A stretch of 64,000 nucleotides of DNA from Phycisphaerales bacterium (GTDB lineage Bacteria > Planctomycetota > Phycisphaerae > Phycisphaerales > UBA1924), in assembly GCA_029260495.1 (NCBI GenBank), contig JAJDDD010000013.1, positions 102,108 to 166,107 of the forward strand, given 5' to 3'. This document shows positions 34,244 through 43,191 of this stretch, piece by piece. Under the pieces are notes generated by a model, which did no database searches, was not told where the DNA came from, and saw only the letters and a program-made list of their open reading frames with translations. How positions within the stretch are numbered: position 1 is the stretch's first letter; the number at the start of each line of letters is the position of its first letter. A program made the position numbers and the translations under genes.

Positions 34244-34576
34244 ATGAAGATTGACTACATCGAACTCCCCTCAACGGACATGCAGGGCATGAAGGCGTTC
34301 TACGGCGCCGCGTTCGGCTGGACATTTGAAGACTGGGGCCCGGAGTATGTCGCATTTTCCAACGCCGGGATCGAAGGCGGCTTTCGTTTGGAAAAGGATG
34401 CTCCACCGCGCGGCGGCGCCATCGTAATCCTCAACACTGACGATCTGGAGCAAGCAGAACGCGCCGTCGTGGAAGCCGGCGGCGAGATTCTGAGCCGCCT
34501 TGAATTTCCCGGTGGCCGACGTTTTCATTTCGCCGACCCCACCGGAAATGAACTCGCCGTCTGGACCAAGACCTAA
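34244..34576 (+). CDS. VOC family (glyoxalase-like) protein
   Basis: This 110-aa protein belongs to the vicinal oxygen chelate superfamily, of the short single-module type. It begins KIDYIELPSTDMQGMKAFYGAAFGW, with the DxxxxxxFY-x-xxFGW pattern of the family, and ends FHFADPTGNELAVW. The usual first metal His (HxxL) is replaced (YIEL), and only the later Glu of GNELAVW is clearly in place, so the enzyme reaction cannot be told. AAGGAGG at 34228-34234 lies 9 bases before ATG 34244. It follows recA by 46 bases. Confidence 0.88.
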   Translation: MKIDYIELPSTDMQGMKAFYGAAFGWTFEDWGPEYVAFSNAGIEGGFRLEKDAPPRGGAIVILNTDDLEQAERAVVEAGGEILSRLEFPGGRRFHFADPTGNELAVWTKT

Positions 34577-34630
34577 GGCCGGTTCATTCGTAAAGCAGAT
34601 TACAACGACGGCGATGAAAATGACATGACA

Positions 34631-35308
34631 TTAAATCGCCGTGTTGGTTGATGACTTCGCCAGATCGCCGAGCAGAATGCGGGCGATGAGCGTCGTCGCA
34701 AAACAAAGCGCAATGGAAATCGCCATCAGCCAAATGAGCCGCTCATTTTCAAACTGGTCGTAGGCAAAGTAAATGCCCAGCGAGAGCGTGTCTGTCGAGC
34801 CGGGGCGGTAGCCAACCAGCACCATCGTCGCGCCAAACTCCCCGAGCCCGCGCGCAAAAGCAAGGGAGGCGCCATATACCAGCCCGCGCGACGCGATGGG
34901 GAGAGAAACAGACCGCAGCGCCCGCGAACGCCGAGCGCCAAGATTGATCGCAGCTTCCTCAAATATCGGTGGGCACGCTGCAAACGCCGCTTCAGCGGAT
35001 CGCGCCATGAGCGGAAAGCCCATCACCGCTGCGCACACCACAACCCCGCCGAAGGATCCGAGCAGCGGCAGACCCAGTTGCTCCAGAAAGCGTCCCAGCA
35101 ACGAATGGTTCGGCGCCAGCGCCCACAACAGCAAAACACCCACCGCGACAGGCGGCAGGACCAGCGGAAGCGAAATAACTGTGTCAACGATCGGCTTGGC
35201 ACGGGAGCGCCATCGCGACATCGCGTACCCAAGCGCGCCTCCAAGGGGCGCGACAATCGCGGTCGCAATCACTGCTGCGAAAATGGATCGAAGCGTGAGT
35301 TCGATCAA
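34631..35308 (-). CDS. modB: Molybdate ABC transporter permease
   Basis: ModB (225 aa) is the membrane subunit of the molybdate importer. About five membrane helices are present, with family motifs ISLPLVLPPVAVGVLLL (about 45-61) and the ATPase-contact EAA loop EEAAINLGA (117-125), followed by LAFARGLGEFGATMVLVG. It starts by a 4-base ATGA overlap with the end of modA. No modC ATPase gene follows; the next gene downstream on the other strand is the VOC protein. Substrate (molybdate rather than tungstate or sulfate) is inferred from similarity to ModA/ModB. Confidence 0.93.
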   Translation of the reverse strand: MIELTLRSIFAAVIATAIVAPLGGALGYAMSRWRSRAKPIVDTVISLPLVLPPVAVGVLLLWALAPNHSLLGRFLEQLGLPLLGSFGGVVVCAAVMGFPLMARSAEAAFAACPPIFEEAAINLGARRSRALRSVSLPIASRGLVYGASLAFARGLGEFGATMVLVGYRPGSTDTLSLGIYFAYDQFENERLIWLMAISIALCFATTLIARILLGDLAKSSTNTAI

Positions 35309-36093
35309 GGCGCCAAACTCCTGCCGAAGCCATGTTCTTCCACAATTCTATGCGCCCGGGGCGAATCAACGAGCCATCGCAAAAAATCCGCCCCAACTTG
35401 CGAAGACGCGCCGATTTCATACACGATTTCTTCACCTGCTGGAAGCGCGAGGGGAGTGATGATCGCGACGCTGTTGCCAGCAGCGAGCGCATCAGTGTGG
35501 TAGACGACCCCGACATCGGCGCGCCCTGCGCGCACACGCTGAAGCGCGGAGCGCGCGCCAAGGGCTTGAATTGACCGATGTTCAACAGAAGTGCGCACGC
35601 CCAGCACGTCCAAAGCAGCGCGCGTGTAGGCGCCGAGCGGCGAAGCAGACACTGCGATCACAACCCGGCGGTTTGGGTTTGTGAGTGTCTCCACCGAAGC
35701 CTGCTGGACCGAAGGGTTCGCAATGAGGGTCAGCGTGTTTGTGAGCCAGGGCCGGCGGTCGAAAGTGACTGCGTCAATGCGCTCATACATAGTCGGTGCG
35801 GCGGGGATATAGAGATCGCAGCGAGCGCCAGCCTGAATTTGCCGTGCCAGCGTCTGGCTCGGAGCGAACGTAAAATCAATTGCAACGCCACGGTGATCGA
35901 CTTCAAAGGCCCGCGCGAGTTGAGGCATAAGCTGCGTAAGGCTGGACGCTGCCAAGACATGGACCACCTCAACCTCCGCTGCATCCGGAGCGGAGGCCTC
36001 AGGATGAGTCGCGGTGCGGGCCAGGCTGAGACAGATCGTCGCAGCAACGGCGAGGAACGTCAGAAGCGTGATGAGCAGGCGACGGGGGGACAT
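35305..36093 (-). CDS. modA: Molybdate-binding periplasmic protein
   Basis: ModA (262 aa) is the substrate-binding protein delivering molybdate to ModB. The N-terminal hydrophobic signal (about 7-25) is followed by the mature protein, with VHVLAASSLTQLMPQLARAFE matching the family opening (the Ser residues bind the oxyanion). Later motifs include ASPLGAYTRAALDVLG and RAGRADVGVVYHTDA. I chose ATG 36093, which places the signal peptide at the start; an upstream ATG at 36132 would add a basic stretch. Neither has a clear ribosome site. It diverges from the Mrp operon. Confidence 0.9.
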   Translation of the reverse strand: MSPRRLLITLLTFLAVAATICLSLARTATHPEASAPDAAEVEVVHVLAASSLTQLMPQLARAFEVDHRGVAIDFTFAPSQTLARQIQAGARCDLYIPAAPTMYERIDAVTFDRRPWLTNTLTLIANPSVQQASVETLTNPNRRVVIAVSASPLGAYTRAALDVLGVRTSVEHRSIQALGARSALQRVRAGRADVGVVYHTDALAAGNSVAIITPLALPAGEEIVYEIGASSQVGADFLRWLVDSPRAHRIVEEHGFGRSLAP

Positions 36094-36275
36094 GGGGCGC
36101 TTATTGTGACGTTGGCGCCGGCGTGAAGCCATCGGAACAGGGTGGCGGCGGGTGTGCGGCAGGGTGGAATGGTCGGAGAATTTTCGATTTCAGAGATGAA
36201 ACGTCCTAGAAGGGGCCTTGACTCGCCGATAGAAAACTCGATTCCTCGCCTTGTGCGGGGTGGTTTTCGGATTGA

Positions 36276-39233
36276 ATGGAGGTTGCTCTCGTCATGGATG
36301 GACCTGGCCTGCCGCTGATGCTCGTCGCCGTCTTCGCGCCTGTGCTGGCGGGGTTGGCGACGTTGATACTGCCCAAAGGCGCTCTAGGCGCGAGAACGGC
36401 GATCGCGATTCTTGGCGCGGTCGTGAGCATCGGGGCGCTGGTTTCTTACATCAATGCCTACGGTGTTGCGCAGGATGCATCTGCGGTGACCGGGCTGCCC
36501 TTTGTTCCGAGCGTCCATTTGTTCATTTCATTTCAGCCGGATGGGCTGGGTTTATTCTTCGGGCTGTTGATTTCGGGGATCGGCGCCTTGATTGCGATTT
36601 ATGCGCGCGGATACTTCGGCTCTGATCGAGACAGCCTGTTTCGATTTTACCCGATGCTCGGTTTTTTCATGACGGCGATGATGGGGATTGTGCTTTCGGA
36701 CAACATGCTTTCGATGCTGCTGTTCTGGGAGATGACGAGCATTTCATCGTTTCTGTTGATTGGATGGGAGCGTGACAATCCGCGCGCGGTGCGGCTTGCG
36801 GTGCAGGCGCTTATTACGACGGCGATGGGGGGGCTGGCGCTTCTTGGCGGTGTGATTTTGTTGGCGCAGGTGAGCGGATCATGGTCATTGCAAGGTGTGA
36901 TTGAGACTCTGGGGGCTTCGCATGGAGAAACGCCGCACCGGCTGTTGCCCTGGGCGTTCCTGCTGGTGTTTCTTGGGTGTGCGACGAAGTCGGCGCAGTG
37001 GCCTTTCCATTTCTGGCTGCCGGGCGCGATGGCGGCGCCAACGCCGGTTTCTGCGTATCTCCACTCCGCAACAATGGTGAAAGCGGGTGTTTATCTTTTT
37101 GCGCGTTTCTTTCCGGGGCTGCACGGCTTTGAATATTGGATGCCCGCGCTTGTGTTCTTTGGCGCTGTGACGATGGTGTTGGGCGCGTACCTGGCGCTGC
37201 GATCTGTTGAGCTGAAGCGAATATTCGCATACACGACGGTAAGCCAACTGGGGCTGCTGACCTGCGCGTATGGGCTTGGGGCGATCGAGCATCATGGCGA
37301 GCTGAATCTGATTTGGCCAACGACGCAGATTCTGAATCACGCGCTGTACAAGGCGCCGCTCTTCATTCTGGCTGGCGCGATTATTCATGTGGTTGGAAAG
37401 AAAGAGGCGCCGCAGCTGCGCGGTTTGGCGCGTTCGAAGCCGCTGTTGGCGTGGTTGACGTTGCTCGCGGCGTATGCGCTCGCGGGCGGTCCGTTCACAC
37501 TTTCATTTACGATGAAGGAAGCTTTCCTTTATCAGGTGTATCACGCTGCGGAGCATGATTCAACATTCTGGATCGTGGCGGGAATGGCAGTCGTGACAGC
37601 GATGTTCAATGTGGCGATCTTCGTGCGGTTTGTGTTGATCTTCTTCGGGCGCGAAGCGAGCGAGCGTGAAACAAGCGAGGCGGCGCAGGCAGTTGAAGAT
37701 GCGCACGGCTCCGGGGGCGAGGATCATGCGCATGAGACTGGGTTCTGGGCGATGTGCTTATGGTTACCTGCGGCGATCTTGCTGATCGGACAGTATTTGG
37801 GTGGGATTGCGCCACATCTCCTTGAGCGCGTCATGGCGCCATTTGAGACACACGCGCTGTATTGGTCGCACTTGCCGAGCGTGCTGGAGGCGTTTGGGCA
37901 TCCGGGGCCGCCGCTGGTGATGTCGTTGACGGCAATTGTTCTCGGCGCAGCGCTGGGCGTCTCACCGTTGTGGCGCCGGCCGGTGGAAGATGCGCATAAC
38001 CGACTCTTTCCATGGATATTGCGAACGCTACAGCGACGCGGCGGATGGCTTTATACACATGTGCTGCAGACCGGTAGTTTTCATATGTATGTGTATGTTG
38101 TGTTGACAGCGCTGATTGCGGGGTTGGTGTATGTGTTCGCCGTGCATCGAGATGGGTTTCAGATGGTGGAACTTGAGATGTTGTGGGGACCTGGGGCTGG
38201 CTTTTTCCTGGCGGCGACATCACTGACCATCCTTGTGTGTGGTTCGGCGCTGGTGTTGCCGATCGTGCGCAGTCGAATGGTGCGTGTGTTGATTTTGGGC
38301 GCATCGGGTTTCAGTGTGACGGGAATGTATTTGTTGTACCAGGCGCCGGACCTGGCGCTGACGCAGTTGATGTTTGAGATTATCTCCGTGATCCTATTTT
38401 TATTGGTGCTGCGGATGCTGCCGGAAGAGCCGAAGCGCTGGCATGAGATTGATAGGATTGGGCGGGCGACATTTGGAGTGTTGGTCGGGCTGGCGGTTGG
38501 ATGGATCACACTTCAGGTTGGTGGGTATGTAGATGCGCATCCGGATATGCCGCGCGTTGGTGACTGGCTTATTCAGAACGCCCATCATGCGCCGGATGGC
38601 GGTCGCGACGGCGGGGGGGACAATGTCGTCAATGTGACGCTGGTGGATTTTCGCGGGTATGACACGCTGGGTGAGGTGACAGTGCTCGCAATTGCAGCAA
38701 TGGGTGTTTTTGCTTTGATTGTCGCAGTTCCGGCGTCGTCGGCGAGCCGTAATGAGGATGTATGCCATTTGCCGCGCGAGGCGTATCACGTTCCAGAAGG
38801 ACCGCAGCCTTCGTTGACATCATCGCTGTTCCGGACGGCGATGCGGTTAATATTGCCGCTGTCATTGATGTTTGCTGCGTACATGTTTTTCAAGGGACAC
38901 AATGAACCTGGCGGAGGATTTATCGCCGGGCTGGTGATGTCAGTGGCGCTCGCGGTGTATCGAATGGCTGAAGGACAGCGCGCGCTGCGGCGAATATTAC
39001 CGATCAAACCTGGACCATTAGCTGCGCTGGGGCTTGCGATTGCGCTAGCGACGGCTGTGTTTCCGCTGCTCCTGGGCGATCCTTTATTGCGATCATATCA
39101 GGGAGAGATTCCGCTTCCCGGCGGCGGGAGCTATCACTTTGCGAGTGTGTTGTTCTTTGATTTGGGCGTGCTCTTTGTGGTTGTCGCAGTGAGCGTGGGG
39201 ATTATTAATCGCCTGACGGAGGAGCTGGAATGA
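36276..39233 (+). CDS. mrpA: Na+/H+ antiporter subunit A fused to subunit B (MrpA-MrpB)
   Basis: This 985-aa protein is the large subunit of the Mrp-type Na+/H+ antiporter, related to NuoL of complex I. The NuoL-like part (about 1-550) contains MLFWEMTSISSFLLIGW and KSAQWPFHFWLPGAMAAPTPVSAYLHSATMVKAG (as segments around residue 235-270), the proton-pathway region. Residues about 600-820 are the MrpA C-terminal extension, and about 860-985 correspond to MrpB (AAYMFFKGHNEPGGGFIAGL). The A-B fusion marks a group 2 Mrp operon. ATG 36276 is used; ATG 36294 with GGAGG 11 bases upstream is possible. It overlaps mrpC by 4 bases. Confidence 0.93.
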   Translation: MEVALVMDGPGLPLMLVAVFAPVLAGLATLILPKGALGARTAIAILGAVVSIGALVSYINAYGVAQDASAVTGLPFVPSVHLFISFQPDGLGLFFGLLISGIGALIAIYARGYFGSDRDSLFRFYPMLGFFMTAMMGIVLSDNMLSMLLFWEMTSISSFLLIGWERDNPRAVRLAVQALITTAMGGLALLGGVILLAQVSGSWSLQGVIETLGASHGETPHRLLPWAFLLVFLGCATKSAQWPFHFWLPGAMAAPTPVSAYLHSATMVKAGVYLFARFFPGLHGFEYWMPALVFFGAVTMVLGAYLALRSVELKRIFAYTTVSQLGLLTCAYGLGAIEHHGELNLIWPTTQILNHALYKAPLFILAGAIIHVVGKKEAPQLRGLARSKPLLAWLTLLAAYALAGGPFTLSFTMKEAFLYQVYHAAEHDSTFWIVAGMAVVTAMFNVAIFVRFVLIFFGREASERETSEAAQAVEDAHGSGGEDHAHETGFWAMCLWLPAAILLIGQYLGGIAPHLLERVMAPFETHALYWSHLPSVLEAFGHPGPPLVMSLTAIVLGAALGVSPLWRRPVEDAHNRLFPWILRTLQRRGGWLYTHVLQTGSFHMYVYVVLTALIAGLVYVFAVHRDGFQMVELEMLWGPGAGFFLAATSLTILVCGSALVLPIVRSRMVRVLILGASGFSVTGMYLLYQAPDLALTQLMFEIISVILFLLVLRMLPEEPKRWHEIDRIGRATFGVLVGLAVGWITLQVGGYVDAHPDMPRVGDWLIQNAHHAPDGGRDGGGDNVVNVTLVDFRGYDTLGEVTVLAIAAMGVFALIVAVPASSASRNEDVCHLPREAYHVPEGPQPSLTSSLFRTAMRLILPLSLMFAAYMFFKGHNEPGGGFIAGLVMSVALAVYRMAEGQRALRRILPIKPGPLAALGLAIALATAVFPLLLGDPLLRSYQGEIPLPGGGSYHFASVLFFDLGVLFVVVAVSVGIINRLTEELE

Positions 39234-39616
39234 CGCTTCTGATTGCAATATGCGTCGCAGTGTTATTCGCTGTGAGCATTTATCTCATATTGGGCCGTGA
39301 GCTAAAAGAGGTTGCGATGGGCGTGTTCCTTTTGGGGCACGGCGCCAACCTTGGCATTCTTGCGATGAGCGGCCAACCGTTGGCGCGTGTGAGTGATGAT
39401 GAGGTTATTTCGCTCAGCGCGCCCGTGCTGGATATCGCATCGACACCGTTGGTGGATCCGCTGCCACAGGCGTTGATCCTGACGGCGATTGTAATCAGCT
39501 TCGCGGTGATGGCGTTTCTGTTGACGTTGCTGGTTGTCACGCATCGGCGGACGGGAATTCTGGATATTCGGGACTTGAGCCATGAGGATGCGCCGCTGCT
39601 TTCAGCGGAACTGTAG
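39230..39616 (+). CDS. mrpC: Na+/H+ antiporter subunit C (MrpC)
   Basis: MrpC (128 aa) is the NuoK-like subunit of the antiporter. It has three membrane helices (about 3-22, 28-50, 80-104), with VFLLGHGANLGILAMSG and DPLPQALILTAIVISFAVMAFLL typical of MnhC/NuoK. It starts by an ATGA overlap with mrpA-B and is followed closely by mrpD, so it is translated as part of the operon. Confidence 0.95.
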   Translation: MTLLIAICVAVLFAVSIYLILGRELKEVAMGVFLLGHGANLGILAMSGQPLARVSDDEVISLSAPVLDIASTPLVDPLPQALILTAIVISFAVMAFLLTLLVVTHRRTGILDIRDLSHEDAPLLSAEL

Positions 39617-39627
39617 AGGTGAACATA

Positions 39628-41283
39628 ATGCTTCGGCCTGATCTCATTGTGCTGCTGGTTGTGATTCCGATGGCGGCAGGAATTCTGACAACGTTGCTGC
39701 GCGGATGGGTAGCTGTACAACGGCTTGTCGGGCTGTTTTCATTGGTGAGCATCATATTCCTCGCAGTTGGATATCTGCTGCACATATATCCGGGCGGCGT
39801 TGAGACAACGCAGGCGGGCGACTGGCCGGCGCCGTTTGGCATATCGATTGTCCTTGATGAGCTGAGCGCGTTACTCATTATCGCCGCAAACGTCGTCGGG
39901 TTGTGTTGTTATCTGCATGCATTTACATCGCTTGAAGATAAGATAGAAAGGGACTGGTTTCACCCGTTATTTCATCTGATGATGATGGGAGTGAACTACT
40001 GCTTCATTACGGGTGATCTTTTTAACCTGTTCGTGGCGTTCGAGATCACACTGATGGCAAGCTATGGCCTTATCTGCCTGGGGGCGACGAGGCAACAGCT
40101 GACGCAGGCGTACAAATATGTGATGTTGAACCTGATCGGCTCAACGTTTTTCGTGCTGGGCGCCGGGTTGGTGTATGGATTAATGGGGACGCTGAACTTT
40201 GCGGATCTTGCGCGGCTTACTCATGAGGCAGCGCTGAACGGGGAGGGAATGCCGGCTGGATTTGAGGCTGTGGCGATCATGCTCTTTTTTGTGTTTGCCT
40301 TAAAGGCGGCGCTTTTTCCATTGTGGTTCTGGCTGCCGGACACCTATCACACATGCCCGATTGCGATCGGCGCACTCTTTGTCGGTTTGCTGACGAAGGT
40401 CGGCATCTATGCGATGCTGCGAGTCTTTCCGATGGTGTTCATCGCGCCGGAGCTGCGCGAAACGAGCCCGATTCTGACGATCATCGCTGTAGGGGCAGGG
40501 CTTACGATGATTCTCGCGATTATTGCTGCGGTGGCGATGCAAAACATTCGGCGCATCTTGGCGCTGACGCTCGTGAGTCATATCGGATATTTGGGTTTCG
40601 GCATAGCGATGATGACGCCGGACGGGCTGGCGGGCGCTGTGTACTACATGTTGCAGCACATGGTTGTGATGGCGGCGCTGTTCCTGTGCTGTGGTTTGAT
40701 TGAGCGCATTGGTGGGAGTGATGACCTGTCGCGCGTGAGCGGGTTGCATCGGCGGGCGCCGTATCTCAGCGTGCTTTTTCTGGTTGCAGCGATGAGTTTG
40801 GTTGGGTTGCCGCCGCTTTCTGGCTTCTATGGGAAGCTGCTGTTGATTAGAGAAGGATTTGCGCTGGTGGACAAGGGGTATTGGGTTCTTTCGGTGACGA
40901 GCCTGCTGACAGGCATTCTGACTATGATTGCAATGATTAAGATCTGGGCGCTTGCATTTTGGTCCCCGCCTGTGCGCGAAGCAGCGTCAGCAGTTACAAA
41001 AGACACAGGGTCAAACCTGGCGCCGGCCTATGTCGGGGTGACCGTGCTCGTGCTGGGATCGATCAGTATGGCGCTGGGCGCAGAGATGGTCATTGGCATG
41101 ACTCGCTCAGCGACGGTGTATGCAGGAGACCCTTCGGTGTATGTGAATGCCGTCATGGGGAATAATGCGTGGGAGAGCAGCGTGATCGCGACGCATGAGA
41201 TGCAGGCGCCGACCCTGGACATTGACACGATTGCGGGCCATGTTGAACAGCCGCACAGGCACGATGAGGAGGTTCATCCGTGA
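39628..41283 (+). CDS. mrpD: Na+/H+ antiporter subunit D (MrpD)
   Basis: MrpD (551 aa) is the NuoN/NuoM-like pumping subunit. About 14 membrane helices are present, with the key Glu in VAFEITLMASYGLI and the Lys motif FALKAALFPLWFWLPDTYHTCPIAIGALFVGLLTKVG (around residues 215-250, described here in part). The C-terminal 80 residues are less hydrophobic and end in a His-rich tail. I chose ATG 39628 because GAGG lies 8 bases upstream; GTG 39619 is an alternative. The last base pairs overlap mrpE (GTGA). Confidence 0.95.
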   Translation: MLRPDLIVLLVVIPMAAGILTTLLRGWVAVQRLVGLFSLVSIIFLAVGYLLHIYPGGVETTQAGDWPAPFGISIVLDELSALLIIAANVVGLCCYLHAFTSLEDKIERDWFHPLFHLMMMGVNYCFITGDLFNLFVAFEITLMASYGLICLGATRQQLTQAYKYVMLNLIGSTFFVLGAGLVYGLMGTLNFADLARLTHEAALNGEGMPAGFEAVAIMLFFVFALKAALFPLWFWLPDTYHTCPIAIGALFVGLLTKVGIYAMLRVFPMVFIAPELRETSPILTIIAVGAGLTMILAIIAAVAMQNIRRILALTLVSHIGYLGFGIAMMTPDGLAGAVYYMLQHMVVMAALFLCCGLIERIGGSDDLSRVSGLHRRAPYLSVLFLVAAMSLVGLPPLSGFYGKLLLIREGFALVDKGYWVLSVTSLLTGILTMIAMIKIWALAFWSPPVREAASAVTKDTGSNLAPAYVGVTVLVLGSISMALGAEMVIGMTRSATVYAGDPSVYVNAVMGNNAWESSVIATHEMQAPTLDIDTIAGHVEQPHRHDEEVHP

Positions 41284-41750
41284 GACTTCTTTTTAATCTA
41301 TTGTTAGCGATCGTCTGGTGCGCCTTGACAGGGAGCATGACGACCTGGAACTTCCTGGCCGGAATGGCGGTAGGGTCGGTGGTGATCGGGCTGTACGCGA
41401 ACGCAACGGGAGATGATGCGTACTTTGGATCGGGTTGGAAGCTCTTTAAGTTTCTTGTCTACTTTACGAAGATCATGGTTCGTGCGAACTTGCAGGTGGC
41501 GTGGGAGGTGTTGACGCCGCAGATGCATCAGACGCCGCGCATTATTCGATATTCAGTGAAGGGAATGACGGATGTCGAGCGGACGATACTGGCCTCTGCG
41601 ATCACGTTGACGCCGGGCACGTTAGTGGTGGACATCAGCCCGGACGATGAATGGTTGTATGTGCATTGCATGTATGCGAAGGATCGGCAATCGTCGATTG
41701 ATGAAATTGATGAGCTGGCTAGAGAGTTGCGAGAGAAGGTGTTCGCATGA
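41280..41750 (+). CDS. mrpE: Na+/H+ antiporter subunit E (MrpE)
   Basis: MrpE (156 aa) is a small membrane subunit unique to Mrp antiporters. Two membrane helices are near the N-terminus (about 1-35, including LLLAIVWCALTGSMTTWNFL), a third at about 55-75, then a soluble C-terminal domain with TLTPGTLVVDISPDDEWLYVHCM, the most conserved part of the family. It starts at GTG 41280, overlapping mrpD by 4 bases, and overlaps mrpF by 4 bases. Confidence 0.93.
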   Translation: MRLLFNLLLAIVWCALTGSMTTWNFLAGMAVGSVVIGLYANATGDDAYFGSGWKLFKFLVYFTKIMVRANLQVAWEVLTPQMHQTPRIIRYSVKGMTDVERTILASAITLTPGTLVVDISPDDEWLYVHCMYAKDRQSSIDEIDELARELREKVFA

Positions 41751-42148
41751 TTGGCGCGAGTGTGTTGAAAACTGTGTTCTTGACGCTTGGCTCGGCGCCT
41801 GCGGCGGGCGGAGACTCGCAGGGCGGTCAAGCAAGCTCAACCCCACTGGGGATGACGGAGTTTGAGCAGTTCGCAGAGTACACGCTGTTCGTTGTGGTGA
41901 ACTTTGGCATTGTTGCAATAGCGATTGCTTTTGCGATGTGTGTCTGGCGTGTTTTCAAGGGGCCGACGCTGGTTGATCGCGGCCTGGCTGCGGATACGAT
42001 CGCAATGCAGGTCATTGCGCTCGTGATTTTGTTAACGATACAGATGCGCACGCTGGTGTTCTTTGACGCGGTGCTTATCATTTCCATTCTTGGATTTGTA
42101 ACGACGGCGGCGTATGCACAGTTCATTGGCAGGAGGCGGGCGGTATGA
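41747..42148 (+). CDS. mrpF: Na+/H+ antiporter subunit F (MrpF), with N-terminal extension
   Basis: MrpF (133 aa) is a three-helix subunit. The family core starts at about residue 44 with three hydrophobic segments and RVFKGPTLVDRGLAADTIAMQVIAL (in segments), typical of MnhF. The first 40 residues, including a Gly/Ser/Gln-rich linker, are extra compared with usual MrpF (about 90-100 aa). An internal ATG at residue 36 could be an alternative start, but the 4-base overlap with mrpE supports 41747. It overlaps mrpG by 4 bases. Confidence 0.92.
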   Translation: MIGASVLKTVFLTLGSAPAAGGDSQGGQASSTPLGMTEFEQFAEYTLFVVVNFGIVAIAIAFAMCVWRVFKGPTLVDRGLAADTIAMQVIALVILLTIQMRTLVFFDAVLIISILGFVTTAAYAQFIGRRRAV

Positions 42149-42621
42149 ACGGTCTTGAAGGTGTGACAGTGCGCGGGATTGTGGATCTTCTTGCTGCGGT
42201 GGCGCTGCTGATTGGTTTGTTCTTTATGTTTGTGGGCGCGGTGGGCGTAGTGCGTTTGCCTGATGCTTATAACCGGATTCATGCAGCTTCCAAGTGCGTG
42301 ACGCTGGGACTGACGGGGATGTTGCTTGCGACGTGCTTCCACATTGGAACACTGGTGGTGATTTCCAAGGCGCTGATTACGATCGCGTTTACGTTTGTGG
42401 CGACGCCGATCGGGAGCCATTTGCTTGCGAAGGCGGCACACCACGGCGGCTTGCCGCAGTGGAAGGACACATTGAGCGACGAGCTTGCGCAAGACAAGGC
42501 GAATGCTTCGATGGCCGCGTCGGATAATCCGGAAAATCCAAGCCAATCGAGCTCGTCGTCGACGTTTGCCGGGGAGTCCGAAGCTGATGACCCTTTTGAG
42601 CGCGAGCCTGCTATGAGTTAG
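42145..42621 (+). CDS. mrpG: Na+/H+ antiporter subunit G (MrpG)
   Basis: MrpG (158 aa) is the last subunit of the antiporter. Three membrane helices (about 10-30, 47-65, 68-90) contain the family motifs FVGAVGVVRLPDAYNRIHAASK and FVATPIGSHLLAKAAHHGG. The C-terminal 50 residues are a charged tail rich in Ser, Glu and Asp not needed for the core. It starts with an ATGA overlap with mrpF and ends the operon, 12 bases from the convergent TPR gene. Confidence 0.94.
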   Translation: MNGLEGVTVRGIVDLLAAVALLIGLFFMFVGAVGVVRLPDAYNRIHAASKCVTLGLTGMLLATCFHIGTLVVISKALITIAFTFVATPIGSHLLAKAAHHGGLPQWKDTLSDELAQDKANASMAASDNPENPSQSSSSSTFAGESEADDPFEREPAMS

Positions 42622-42633
42622 CGGGGCAGCGCC

Positions 42634-43173
42634 TCAACGGAGGGGCACATCTTCGTCGATGAAGTGATGGCGGATGTGCGCGTCGTCATCGTGGGGGCAG
42701 AGCCGGTCGTCGCGGTGGATGACGCGGGCGCAGGTGTTGAAACGGAGGATGGCGTCGTCGTTCCCGGCGGAACTCAGGCGCTCTGCGTTTTCGTAATGCT
42801 CCATAGCTTCCCGAAGCAGAACATAAACTTCCGGGCCTGAAGCGCCCTTGCGCAGGCGTGTCTTGGCCCGGCGTTCAGCAATGACGCCGAGATAGTATTG
42901 CTGTTCGTACTCGCTATCGAGCTTGTGGATAAGGCTGATGGCTTCTTCGGGCCGTCTGCCGCCGGGAAGCCCGAACTGATCGGTGATGGAAAGCATGAGG
43001 GCCTTAAGCGCCTGAGCATTGTCAGGGTCGACCGCAAGCACATCCCGGCAGATGCTCTCCGCCTCGCGCGGCTCATTGAGCAGGCGATAGCGCTCGGCTT
43101 TGGAAAGGGCGCGCTCAACGCCTTCGATGGAAATGGGTTTGATATTTGACGGATCGGCGGTGTGATCGCTCAT
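42634..43173 (-). CDS. TPR-repeat protein downstream of sdhB, unknown function
   Basis: This 179-aa cytoplasmic-looking protein has no signal peptide. Residues about 18-60 read as a tetratricopeptide-type helix pair (ALSKAERYRLLNEPREAESICRDVLAVDPDNAQALKALML), with a second possible repeat at about 115-140. The C-terminus is His/Asp rich. It starts 18 bases after sdhB on the same strand, so it is probably co-transcribed with the succinate dehydrogenase genes, but a role in that complex is only an inference from position. I do not recognise a named family. Confidence 0.7.
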   Translation of the reverse strand: MSDHTADPSNIKPISIEGVERALSKAERYRLLNEPREAESICRDVLAVDPDNAQALKALMLSITDQFGLPGGRRPEEAISLIHKLDSEYEQQYYLGVIAERRAKTRLRKGASGPEVYVLLREAMEHYENAERLSSAGNDDAILRFNTCARVIHRDDRLCPHDDDAHIRHHFIDEDVPLR

Positions 43174-43191
43174 AGCGACCTCCCTTGGCGC

